Shown: one piece after another, positions 19,159 through 27,527 of the stretch
Numbering within the stretch: position 1 is the stretch's first letter
How the letters are laid out: every line of letters starts with the position of its first letter
Source of the DNA: Limiplasma sp048370855
Lineage (GTDB): Bacteria > Bacillota > Clostridia > Christensenellales > Aristaeellaceae
Direction: 5' to 3'
DNA length: 64,000 nt
Assembly: GCA_048370855.1 (NCBI GenBank)
Contig: DBGEOK010000119.1
Span: forward strand, 81,314 to 145,313
Notes under the pieces: generated by a model
Seen by the model: the letters and a program-made list of their open reading frames with translations, nothing else
What the model was told of the DNA's origin: nothing
Databases searched by the model: none
Translations under genes and position numbers: made by a program

Positions 19159-20430
19159 ATGACTGTTGACGAGGTATTGCGGTTTATAGAGGAGAACGAC
19201 GTTACCTTCGTTCGTCTGGCTTTTATGGATTTGTTTGGGCGGCTGAAAAACATGGCGATACCGCCGGAGCGGCTGCCGGAGGCCTTTGAGACGGGCGTTG
19301 CCGTCGACGCGACGGCGGTGGACGGCTATGAGGGCGCCGACGGAGGGGATTTACTGCTCCGGCCAGACCCGGATACGCTGAGCATCCTGCCCTGGAGGCC
19401 GCAAACCGGACGCGTATGCCGCCTGCTGTGCGGGCTGACGGATACGCAGGGCAAGCCCTTTGAGGGGGACGGACGGGCGATTTTGCGCCGCGCTATGGAA
19501 ACAGCGGCGGCGGACGGGTTAGACGTGCGATTCTCGACGGGCTGCGGGTTTTATTTGCTGGACCTGGACGATGAGGGCAGGCCGACCTGGAGGCCGCATG
19601 ACCACGGCGGTTACATGGACATGGCGCCCTTGGACCGTTGCGAGGATATTCGGCGCGATATTTGCATGACGCTGGAGGAGATGAACATCCATCCCGAAAG
19701 CAGCCTTCATGAACGCGGATGCGGGCAGAACGGGATAGCGCTTCCCCGGACGGACCCGATGAGCGCCGCGGATCACTACGTATCGTTTCTTCAGGCGGCG
19801 CGGGCGGTATCCATGCGCTACGGCGTTCACGCGACGTTTTTGCCCAAGCCGCTTGCCGGAGAGCCGGGAAACGGCTTATGCGTGGGTATGTCCCTGTACA
19901 GGGGGCCGCAAAACCTGCTGAGGGTAGAGAACGGGGAAATGAGCGGCGAGGCAAAAAGCGCCATTTCGGGCATCCTGCGGCGCTTGCCGGAAATGACGCT
20001 CTTTTGCAACCCGCTGCCAAACGGCTATGAACGCCTGGCGGACGGCTTGACCGCCGGCAGGCTTTGCTGGTCCTATGAGCGCGACGCGAGCGTGCTTCGC
20101 ACGCCGCTGCCGCAGGGCCGCTTCGCCCGGGTAGAGCTTGCAAGCCCGGACCCAACCATGAACGTTTATCTCGGATTCGCGCTGATGACGCATGCGGCGC
20201 TGGAGGGGATTGCCTCGCGTGAGAAGCTGGACGCGGACCGCCAACCCTTGGCCGAACCGCTGCCCCAGACGCTTAACAGGGCGGCGGAGCGCGCGGCGCG
20301 CAGCGCGTTCATCCGGCGCGCGCTGCCGGAGCTCGTCGTAGAGCGGTTTGCCGCCCGTGCCAGGGCGCTTGACAAGGCGTGGCGGAGCGACCCGGACGCG
20401 CTGCTTCAGTCGCAGCTATCGCAGTATTGA
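19159..20430 (+). CDS. Glutamine synthetase-like protein with lost catalytic residues
   Basis: Predicted 423 residues, close to the size of type I glutamine synthetases, and collinear with them: N-terminal beta-grasp region starting TVDEVLRFIEENDVTFVRL, ATFLPKPLAGEPGNG loop, NGYERLADG, and RVELASPDPTMNVYLGFAL near the C terminus. Key positions are changed. The ExE metal/ATP motif is replaced by GCG (residues 128-130), HHE is LHE (183-185), the GQHE motif reads GQNG (189-192) so a metal-ligand Glu and the His are gone, and the His of GSGMH is Cys241. The protein is therefore probably not an active ligase, and may be a regulatory or sensing paralogue, or an enzyme of changed specificity. RBS GAAAAGAGG lies upstream. 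The ANTAR regulator follows after 34 bp, the same pairing known for glnA-nitR in solventogenic clostridia. Confidence 0.8.
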   Translation: MTVDEVLRFIEENDVTFVRLAFMDLFGRLKNMAIPPERLPEAFETGVAVDATAVDGYEGADGGDLLLRPDPDTLSILPWRPQTGRVCRLLCGLTDTQGKPFEGDGRAILRRAMETAAADGLDVRFSTGCGFYLLDLDDEGRPTWRPHDHGGYMDMAPLDRCEDIRRDICMTLEEMNIHPESSLHERGCGQNGIALPRTDPMSAADHYVSFLQAARAVSMRYGVHATFLPKPLAGEPGNGLCVGMSLYRGPQNLLRVENGEMSGEAKSAISGILRRLPEMTLFCNPLPNGYERLADGLTAGRLCWSYERDASVLRTPLPQGRFARVELASPDPTMNVYLGFALMTHAALEGIASREKLDADRQPLAEPLPQTLNRAAERAARSAFIRRALPELVVERFAARARALDKAWRSDPDALLQSQLSQY

Positions 20431-20464
20431 CGGACCTGAAGGCTTACGGAAAGGGGCGGCGCAT

Positions 20465-21043
20465 TTGGCGGAGGGCAAGGCCTTACTGGTATGCGCGCAA
20501 AATCGTGGCGCCGACAAGCTAAAGCGGTTGCTGCGGGCGGATTCGCCATGGACGGAGGTTGAGACGGCGGCTTCGGCGGCAGAGGCAAGGCGGATGGCGG
20601 CTGAAACCGAGTATGGTCTGATGATTTTAAACGCGCCGCTATCGGACGGTACGGGGCTGGAGCTGGCGGTGGAGCTGGCGGAAAGGTCGATGTCGTCCAT
20701 ACTGCTTCTGGTGAAGGAGGAGCTGGTGAGCGTGTTCTTTCAACCCGCCACAGAGGCGGGCGTGCTGGTGGTGGGCAAGCCGGTCGCCCCGCAGGTGCTT
20801 CGGCAGTCGGTCTGGATGGCGGCCGCCATGCGCAACCGCCTCCTCGCGCTTGGCAGGGCGAATGAAAAGCTCCATGCGAGGCTGGAGGAAACCCGTATAA
20901 TCGACCGGGCGAAATGCCTTTTGATTCAGCACCGGCAGGTAAGCGAGGCGGAGGCGCATCACGCCCTTGAAAGGCTTGCGATGGACCGGCGCACGACAAA
21001 GGTGAAGGCGGCAATGGAGGTGCTGAGGCGCTTCGGGATGTGA
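20465..21043 (+). CDS. ANTAR-domain response regulator with pseudo-receiver (NitR-like)
   Basis: Predicted 192 residues. The TTG at 20465 (GGGGCGG just upstream) gives the correct length for a receiver plus ANTAR protein; the longer open frame overlaps the previous gene. Residues 1-115 form a receiver fold, but the phosphoacceptor Asp is replaced by Asn56 (LMILNAPLSDG) while the Lys near residue 105 (VVGKPV) is kept. A coiled-coil helix leads into the C-terminal ANTAR domain: IDRAKCLLI, then SEAEAHHALERLAMDRRTT. ANTAR domains bind paired RNA hairpins and prevent termination, so the protein likely acts post-initiation. Clostridial NitR proteins next to glnA control nitrogen genes; a similar role is inferred. 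Activation by classical phosphorylation looks unlikely. Confidence 0.85.
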   Translation: MAEGKALLVCAQNRGADKLKRLLRADSPWTEVETAASAAEARRMAAETEYGLMILNAPLSDGTGLELAVELAERSMSSILLLVKEELVSVFFQPATEAGVLVVGKPVAPQVLRQSVWMAAAMRNRLLALGRANEKLHARLEETRIIDRAKCLLIQHRQVSEAEAHHALERLAMDRRTTKVKAAMEVLRRFGM

Positions 21044-21097
21044 GGCCCCGCTGGGACGTCCATGAAGGCATCCGCTCGAGGAAGGGTCAGCGGGGCC
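21044..21097. terminator. Possible bidirectional terminator hairpin between convergent genes
   Basis: GGCCCCGCTG (21044) and CAGCGGGGCC (21088) are perfect 10-bp complements separated by 34 bases between the ANTAR gene (+) and the GT-C gene (-), whose last codons it overlaps. No T-run follows on either strand, so efficiency is uncertain. Confidence 0.4.
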
Positions 21098-22721
21098 CGA
21101 GCTCGTACAGGGTGCAGAGCGTATTGCCGTAACTTTCGATGGTAAACAGCGCGTGATAGCCTTCCGGCGGCGCAACGCCGTAGATGCGCGCATAGGTCGT
21201 ATTATACAACAGATACGGCGCGTTCGCTTCATAGGCGACGGACAGCGCGCCCCGTTCATGGGCGGGCAGAACGGCGTAGCCATGCTCCACGCCAAACCAG
21301 CTCATGTCGTCTCGCGCGCCCAGGAGCAGTTTAAGCGACGTGTCGCGCTCGCCGGAGACGAGCCCTTTCATGGCGTTTAAGGTGCTGACGTCCCAGTAAT
21401 CAAGCTCCATATCCGTTTCCGCCCCGGTACGGGCCAGCGCGTTATAATAGCCGTACTGATAGGGATGGTTGACGGCGATGCCGGCGGCGGTCGCAAGCAG
21501 GCAAACGCCCGCGACGCAGGCGAAGACGACGCGCCATGCCTTGGCGCGCGGCCTCGCGCACAGCCGTCCTAAGGCGTTCAGCCCATGCCCCGCAAGGACG
21601 GCGACCCCCGCGAAGGTAAAGTAAAAATGCCGCCAGCCATTATAAACAAGGGGACGCGTAAGCGCGGCGAAGATAAGGGGCACAGACCAGGCGAGCGTGG
21701 CCGTCAGCAGCGCCAGCGTAATGGGGTCTCGAAGCAGGGCGCTTTTTTGGCGAACGGTCCGCTTGAGAACAGAGACCTGCCCCGCCGCGGCGAGCACAGG
21801 CACGTACAGCGGCAGCGTGACCAGCATCATATAGGGCAGGTAATAGCGCGGCAGCGGTTGAACGGCCTGGTCATAGACCGCGCCCCGAAAAATGACCACG
21901 CCGGTCCAGCGCGTGAAGCCGGACGCGTTTTGAAGCAGGTAGGCGATGTAGCCGGCGGGATCGCTCCACAGGGCGGGCGTCAGCAGGGCGTAGAACGCCA
22001 AAAAGCCGCCGACGGCTACCGCCGCGACAGCCGCCATGCGCGGGCTCCACTCGCGGCGCGCGGTAACCAGCACGATTGCGCTTAGGCCGATCAGGCCCCA
22101 CGCAAACGCGCCGACGATTTTGGTGTTTGCGGCCATCGCTCCCGCCAGGGCCAGCAGCAGGGCGCGCAGATAGCCCGGCCGTTTTAAAAACCGAACGCCG
22201 AGCCAGAGCGTGCACAGCGCCAGCGAGAGTAGAACCATGTCTTTATTATTGTAGTGGCCTTCGGCAAAGAACCGGGGGCAGAGGTACAGCGTCAGCGCCC
22301 CGCCGCAGGCCGCGGGCCGGGAAAGGCCGGTTTCGCGGCAGAAGCCATAGACGGCCAGCACGCCCGCCATAAACCAAAGCCAGGTGTACAGATGCCAGAG
22401 CCGGGTAAGGATGTCCGGGGCCGTTTGAGATAGCTGAAGCATTGGCACGGCGGGATAATACGCGCATTGGCCATGGTCGCGTTCGACGCTTTCCGAGATG
22501 CGCTGAACGGAGAGCGCGTCATAGTATCGCACGGCGGAGCTTTCCGCGCCCAGCAGGCGAAAGGCGTATTCCTTCATATTTTCCATCAGGATGACCTGTT
22601 CGGCGGGCTCGTCGCACGGCAGGCCGTAATCGCCGCTGGTCAGCGCGCCGGCCAGCGTAAGCGCCAGAAAGAATACAACGGTGAACAGGCGGGCGCGGCG
22701 GTTATACGCGGCTGCTTGCAA
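21087..22721 (-). CDS. GT-C fold membrane glycosyltransferase-like protein (PMT/ArnT-like), paralogue B
   Basis: Predicted 544 residues with about ten membrane helices and a C-terminal soluble tail. TTG start at 22721 is preceded by AAAGGAGG with 8-bp spacing and overlaps the end of the upstream paralogue by 20 bp, so the two are translationally coupled. After the first helix comes DYGLPCDEPAE, the acidic first-loop motif expected of GT-C enzymes that use polyprenyl-phosphate sugars. ERDHGQCA and CPRFFAEGHYNNKD follow, both shared nearly identically with the neighbouring paralogue. A Tyr/Asp-rich C-terminal region contains AETDMELDYWDVS. Likely function: transfer of a lipid-linked sugar to an extracellular acceptor. 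Donor and acceptor are unknown. Confidence 0.75.
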   Translation of the reverse strand: MQAAAYNRRARLFTVVFFLALTLAGALTSGDYGLPCDEPAEQVILMENMKEYAFRLLGAESSAVRYYDALSVQRISESVERDHGQCAYYPAVPMLQLSQTAPDILTRLWHLYTWLWFMAGVLAVYGFCRETGLSRPAACGGALTLYLCPRFFAEGHYNNKDMVLLSLALCTLWLGVRFLKRPGYLRALLLALAGAMAANTKIVGAFAWGLIGLSAIVLVTARREWSPRMAAVAAVAVGGFLAFYALLTPALWSDPAGYIAYLLQNASGFTRWTGVVIFRGAVYDQAVQPLPRYYLPYMMLVTLPLYVPVLAAAGQVSVLKRTVRQKSALLRDPITLALLTATLAWSVPLIFAALTRPLVYNGWRHFYFTFAGVAVLAGHGLNALGRLCARPRAKAWRVVFACVAGVCLLATAAGIAVNHPYQYGYYNALARTGAETDMELDYWDVSTLNAMKGLVSGERDTSLKLLLGARDDMSWFGVEHGYAVLPAHERGALSVAYEANAPYLLYNTTYARIYGVAPPEGYHALFTIESYGNTLCTLYELGPR

Positions 22722-24405
22722 TGCGGGTTCCTCCTTTGCCTGTTGGGCCGGGATTGTTTTGGTAGACGAGCATGATGGGGAGGCCGTAAGCCTCCACGGA
22801 AACGCGGACGGACGCGCCCGGCTGCGGCGTATAGCCGCTGTAAAGCGTATAGGTCGGGTTGGCGAGCACATAGCGGGCCTCGCGCGGGTCGTCGACAATC
22901 GTGATTCGCGCGCGCGCTTCCTCCGGCAGCGCGGGCGCGCCGCGCCGAAGGCCCGCTTCGGCCCACGCGTCCGCATAACCGACGCGAAGCTCTCCCGTGG
23001 TTTGGTCCAGAAGCTGGAGCAGAGCGTTGTGGACGCTTACGTTCCAGTAATCCAGCTCCAGAAAAGCGCCGTCGTTTCGGGCTTGCACCAAGGGCTGGTA
23101 ATAGGTGTAGGTATAGGGGTGCTGAACCGCCAGGCCGATTCCGCCGCATGCCATGCATACCGCCAGGACGGCGGCTGAGACGGCGCGCGGGCCCGGCCTT
23201 TGATGCGCGCGGCGCCGGCTGAGCAGCGCGTGCGCGCCATAGGCGGCAAGCAGCAGCAGCGGGCCGTAAAGGAAATAGAAATGCCGCCATCCGTTATAGA
23301 CCGGCGTGCGCGAGGCGATGGCAAAGCCGAGCGGGAAGAGCCACAAAAGGCTGACCAGCAGAAGCCCCGCCGCCTGATCGCTCCGAAGCGGCGCGCCCCG
23401 ACCGCGGACAACCGTACAGATCGCGGCGGCCTGGCCCGCGGCCATCATCAGCAAAAGCCAGAGCGGCGTGGTGGCCAGCACCATATAAGGCAGATAGTAG
23501 CGGGGGAGGGGCTGGGAATAGGTGGCGAAGACCGTGCCGCGGAAGAGCACGTAGTTTTCCCAGCGCGAGAACGCGACCGAGTTGGCGACCAGGTGGCGGA
23601 AGAATCCGACCGGATCGCTCCACATCGCGGGCGTCAGCAGCGCGTAAAAGCAGACAAGGCTGCTAAGCGTCGTAAGGCCGACCAGGAGGGCGCGGCGATC
23701 CAGACGCTTCCGGGCGATTTGAACAAGCAGCACGAACAGCGCGCAAAGCCCCCATACGGCAAGGCCGGCAAGCTTCGTATTGGCAGCCGCCGCGCCGAAA
23801 AAGCTGAAAGCCAGCGCGCGAACAAAGCCGGGGCGGCGCATCAGCGCGAGGCCCTGCCAGAGCGTGCACAGACAGAGGGAAAAGAGAACGATATCCTTGT
23901 TATTATAGTGCCCTTCCGCAAAAAAACGGGGGGACAGCAGCAAAAAGGCGGCGGCCAGCAAGCCGGTCCAGCGGGGGAGCCCAAGCTGGCGGCAGCAAGC
24001 ATACAGCGCGAACGCGCCCAGCGTGAAAAGAACCCAGCAGTAGCCATGCCAGAGCAGCATAAGCCGGCGCCCGTCAATGGTCTCATCCAGGACGAGGCCG
24101 GCAAGCGGATAAAACGCGCATTGGCCATGGTCGCGCTCCACGCTTTGAGAAATAGGAACAAGCGCGTTGATGGAAAGGGTGTCGCGCGCGGCCAGGGCCT
24201 CGAAAACATCCTCGTCCATCTGAAAGGCGCGCGCATATTCCCACAGGTTCATCCTTAAAATGTCCATTTCATCGGTTTCATCCCAGGGCTGGCCGTAGTC
24301 CGGCACGGTCAGGAGGCCCAGCGCGAGAAACGCCAGGAAGAACGCGAAAACCAAGGCCCCCCGGAAACGACGGGGGAGCGAGCTGATCCTGAAGGGATGC
24401 CTCAT
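22702..24405 (-). CDS. GT-C fold membrane glycosyltransferase-like protein (PMT/ArnT-like), paralogue A
   Basis: Predicted 567 residues. ATG at 24405 has AAGGAGC upstream. One N-terminal helix is followed by VPDYGQPWDETDEMD, an acidic first extracellular loop, then ERDHGQCAFYPL and SPRFFAEGHYNNKD, then multiple helices and a soluble C terminus with FLELDYWNVS. It is clearly a duplicate of the downstream gene with the same order of motifs. It is the first gene of the pair; transcription would come from the 24.4-24.9 kb gap. Role in surface glycan or glycoprotein decoration is inferred. There is no linked glycan cluster here to indicate the product. Confidence 0.75.
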   Translation of the reverse strand: MRHPFRISSLPRRFRGALVFAFFLAFLALGLLTVPDYGQPWDETDEMDILRMNLWEYARAFQMDEDVFEALAARDTLSINALVPISQSVERDHGQCAFYPLAGLVLDETIDGRRLMLLWHGYCWVLFTLGAFALYACCRQLGLPRWTGLLAAAFLLLSPRFFAEGHYNNKDIVLFSLCLCTLWQGLALMRRPGFVRALAFSFFGAAAANTKLAGLAVWGLCALFVLLVQIARKRLDRRALLVGLTTLSSLVCFYALLTPAMWSDPVGFFRHLVANSVAFSRWENYVLFRGTVFATYSQPLPRYYLPYMVLATTPLWLLLMMAAGQAAAICTVVRGRGAPLRSDQAAGLLLVSLLWLFPLGFAIASRTPVYNGWRHFYFLYGPLLLLAAYGAHALLSRRRAHQRPGPRAVSAAVLAVCMACGGIGLAVQHPYTYTYYQPLVQARNDGAFLELDYWNVSVHNALLQLLDQTTGELRVGYADAWAEAGLRRGAPALPEEARARITIVDDPREARYVLANPTYTLYSGYTPQPGASVRVSVEAYGLPIMLVYQNNPGPTGKGGTRIASSRV

Positions 24406-24865
24406 GATTGATCCCGCTCCTTCCTGTACCGCGACCACAGCGTTTGCGCCGAACCCTGGCGACCGGGGCGGCATGCCCGCTTGCCGGGCCAGACAGGGTG
24501 GAAGCGCGTAGCGTTCAACCCCAACCCGTGGGTTATCCCGCAGCGGCGGCGGCCCGGGAAATGCCGGCGCGCAGGCTTCGGCTGTCCAGGGCGCATGGTC
24601 GCAGCGTGAGCTTTTTTGGGGCGGCCAAGAGGGCCGCGATCCCCCCAAAGGAAACCGGATGGCCTGCCCGACCCGCGGTCGGCCATTGCTGTGCTATCCT
24701 CGCCGCGCTAAGCGCACGGGCGGGCGGCTCCGGCCCAGGCCGAAGCGTTTTTAAAAGTCTCCGGCGACATAGCCCGCCCTCGGTGAGCTTCGGCGTGAAG
24801 ATCTTTCGTATCGACTTGAAAACCCGCGCTTTTCGGCAAACGGCCTTTTAAATCGGTTGTACGAA
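24406..24865. other. Intergenic region, no gene seen
   Basis: 460 bp between the GT-C pair and the gyrA terminator. It contains GC-rich direct and inverted fragments, among them a GGGGCGGCC...GGCCGCG stretch near 24617-24641 that resembles part of the dispersed repeat found elsewhere in the window, but no open frame with a ribosome binding site. A clear promoter for the GT-C pair was not found. Confidence 0.4.
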
Positions 24866-24899
24866 AGCAAAAAGGACGGGCCGCAAACAGGACCCGTCC
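24866..24899 (-). terminator. Rho-independent terminator of gyrA
   Basis: Minus strand GGACGGG...CCCGTCC hairpin directly followed by TTTTTGC, 12 bp after the gyrA stop codon. Confidence 0.8.
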
Positions 24900-24910
24900 G
24901 AAGCCGGCGG

Positions 24911-27436
24911 TCAGATATCCTCGCTGCCGTCCTGGGAGCCGACCGGAACGTCCGGCTCGTCGCCGGCCATCTGTTCGGCTGCTTCTTCAAAGCCCTCGTC
25001 GCCGGGCTCTTCCGGCTCCTGCTCGGCGCGGGCCACGGCCACAATCTGCGCGCCCTCGGCAATGCGCATCAGGCGAACGCCTTGGGTATTGCGCCCGCTC
25101 TCCCGGATATCCCGCACCGCCATGCGGATGATCGTGCCGTCGTCGGTGATCAGCAGGATATCCTCATCAAGATCGACGGCAAGCTGCGCGGCCAACAGGC
25201 CCGTCTTCTCCGTCAGGCTCATGGCGATAATGCCCATACCGTTGCGGCCCTGCTCGCGGTATTGCTCCGGGTCGGTGCGCTTGCCGTAGCCGCCCGTTGT
25301 AATCGCAAGCACCTGCTGGCCCTCCCGCAGCATCGACATATCGATTAACTCGTCGTCCGGGCGCAGCTTCATGGCGCGCACGCCCATGCCGGAGCGGCCG
25401 ATGACGCGGATCTGGCTTTCGTGGAAGCGCAGCGCCCTGCCATGGCGGCTGGCCACCAGCATGCTCATGCCGCCGTCCGTCAGGTTGACGGCGCGAAGCT
25501 CGTCGTCCTCCTTCAGCGTGATGGCGATCAGGCCGGTCTTGCGCAAATTGGCAAACTCGCTGAACGGCGTGCGCTTAATCATCCCCTGGCGGGTCATCAT
25601 GACCAGGTAATGCTCGCCGGAATCCCGGGGGACGGGAATCATGGCGGTTACCTTTTCATCCCCGGCGATTTGCAGAAGGTTGACGATCGCCATGCCGCGC
25701 GCCGTGCGCCCGGCCTCGGGAATCTGATAGCACTTGAGGGTATATACGCGCCCGCGGTTGGTAAAGAAGAGGATATCCTCGTGCGTGTTGACGATGATCA
25801 GGCGCTCGACAAAGTCCTCCTCGCGCGTGGCCATGCCGCTGACGCCCTTGCCGCCGCGGTGCTGCGCGCGGTAGGTGCTCTTGGGCAGGCGCTTGACATA
25901 GCCGAAGTGCGTCATGGTAACCACCATATCGTCGGACTGGATCAGGTCCTCGATGTCGATCTCGCCCTCCATATGCGTCAGCTCCGTGCGGCGCTCGTCG
26001 GCAAATTTGTCTCGGATCGCGCCCATCTCCTCCTTGATGACGCCCATCAGGAGAACCTCGTCGCTGAGCAGCCCGCGCAGGTAGGCGATGGTTTTTTGCA
26101 GCTCGTCAAACTCCGCCTGAAGCTTGTCCCTCTCCAGGCCGGTCAGGCGTGCGAGGCGCATATCCAGGATTGCCTGCGCCTGCTTGTCGGAAAAGGCGAA
26201 GGCTTCGATCAGGCGGGCGCGCGCGACGCCGACATCCTGGCTGGAGCGGATGATGTGAACGATTTCGTCGATATGGTCCAGCGCCTTGAGCAGCCCCTCC
26301 AGGATATGGGCGCGGGCTTCGGCCTTGTTCAGGTCGTACTGCGTGCGGCGGGTTACGACCTCTTTTTGGTGACGGATATAGTGGTAGAGCATCTCCCGCA
26401 GGCTCAGCACCTTCGGCTCTCCGTCCACGAGGGCGAGCATGTTGGCGCCGAAGGTTTCCTGCATCTGGGTATGCTTGTAAAGATAGTTGAGAACGATGGT
26501 CGGGTGCACGTCGCGCTTGAGCTCGATGACGATCCGCATGCCGTTGCGGTCGCTCTCGTCGCGGATGTCGCTGATGCCGTCCAGGCGCTTTTCATGCACC
26601 AGCTCGGCGATTTTCTCCACAAGCTTGGCCTTGTTGACCATGTAGGGGATTTCGGTTACGACGATGCGGCTGCGGTTTTGCGCCATGGATTCGATCTCAG
26701 TTCGGGCCCGGACCAAAATGCGGCCCCTGCCCGTGTGATAGGCCGCGCGCACGCCCGCGTGCCCCAGAATGATCCCGCCGGTGGGAAAATCCGGCCCTTT
26801 GATAAATTGCATCAGGTCGTCTACGGTGCAATCGGGATGGTCAATCATATAGACGCACGCGTCTACTACCTCCCGCAGGTTATGCGGCGGGATGTTTGTG
26901 GCCATGCCGACGGCGATGCCGTTGGAGCCGTTGACCAGGAGGTTGGGATAGCGGCTGGGCAGGACGGTGGGCTGCAAAAGGGTTTCGTCGAAGTTCGGGT
27001 AAAAATCGACCGTATCCTTCTCGATTTCGCCGATCAGGTGAAGCGTGAGCTTGGACATGCGCGCCTCGGTATAGCGCATGGCGGCGGCTCCGTCGCCGTC
27101 CACGGAGCCAAAGTTGCCCTGCCCCTCCACCAGCATGTAGCGGATGCTGAAGTCCTGCGCCAGGCGAACCATTGCGTCGTATACGCTGCTGTCGCCATGG
27201 GGATGGTATTTTCCCAGCACGTCGCCCACGATGCGGGCGCTTTTGCGAAAGGGCTTATCAGGCGTCATGCCCAGCTCGTTCATAGCGTACAGGATGCGGC
27301 GGTGCACGGGCTTCAGGCCGTCGCGCACGTCGGGCAGCGCGCGGCTGACGATGACCGCCATCGCGTAGCTGATGAAGGACTTCTTCATCTCCTGTTCCAG
27401 GTCAATGGGAATCAGCTTGTCTTGAATATCAGACAT
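24911..27436 (-). CDS. gyrA: DNA gyrase subunit A
   Basis: Predicted 841 residues, a normal length. It cleaves and rejoins DNA in the A2B2 gyrase that introduces negative supercoils. The winged-helix/tower N-terminal half contains the active-site Tyr in MRYTEARMS. The quinolone region reads HPHGDSSVYDAM, keeping the Ser and Asp at the positions equivalent to E. coli Ser83 and Asp87, so no classical resistance change is visible. The C-terminal beta-pinwheel carries the GyrA box as QHRGGKG, needed for DNA wrapping. An acidic tail (EEPGDEGFEEAAEQ) closes the protein. ATG at 27436 with GAGGAG about 11 bp upstream fits; a GTG four codons earlier is too close to the ribosome binding site. It follows gyrB by 91 bp. 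Confidence 0.97.
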   Translation of the reverse strand: MSDIQDKLIPIDLEQEMKKSFISYAMAVIVSRALPDVRDGLKPVHRRILYAMNELGMTPDKPFRKSARIVGDVLGKYHPHGDSSVYDAMVRLAQDFSIRYMLVEGQGNFGSVDGDGAAAMRYTEARMSKLTLHLIGEIEKDTVDFYPNFDETLLQPTVLPSRYPNLLVNGSNGIAVGMATNIPPHNLREVVDACVYMIDHPDCTVDDLMQFIKGPDFPTGGIILGHAGVRAAYHTGRGRILVRARTEIESMAQNRSRIVVTEIPYMVNKAKLVEKIAELVHEKRLDGISDIRDESDRNGMRIVIELKRDVHPTIVLNYLYKHTQMQETFGANMLALVDGEPKVLSLREMLYHYIRHQKEVVTRRTQYDLNKAEARAHILEGLLKALDHIDEIVHIIRSSQDVGVARARLIEAFAFSDKQAQAILDMRLARLTGLERDKLQAEFDELQKTIAYLRGLLSDEVLLMGVIKEEMGAIRDKFADERRTELTHMEGEIDIEDLIQSDDMVVTMTHFGYVKRLPKSTYRAQHRGGKGVSGMATREEDFVERLIIVNTHEDILFFTNRGRVYTLKCYQIPEAGRTARGMAIVNLLQIAGDEKVTAMIPVPRDSGEHYLVMMTRQGMIKRTPFSEFANLRKTGLIAITLKEDDELRAVNLTDGGMSMLVASRHGRALRFHESQIRVIGRSGMGVRAMKLRPDDELIDMSMLREGQQVLAITTGGYGKRTDPEQYREQGRNGMGIIAMSLTEKTGLLAAQLAVDLDEDILLITDDGTIIRMAVRDIRESGRNTQGVRLMRIAEGAQIVAVARAEQEPEEPGDEGFEEAAEQMAGDEPDVPVGSQDGSEDI

Positions 27437-27527
27437 GCGGACAATCACTCCTCAAGGGTTTTGAAGGGAACGCGGCGGCCTCCGGCGCGCGGGCGGTCCA
27501 ATGGTAAAGAAGCCGGGCGCGCGATGG

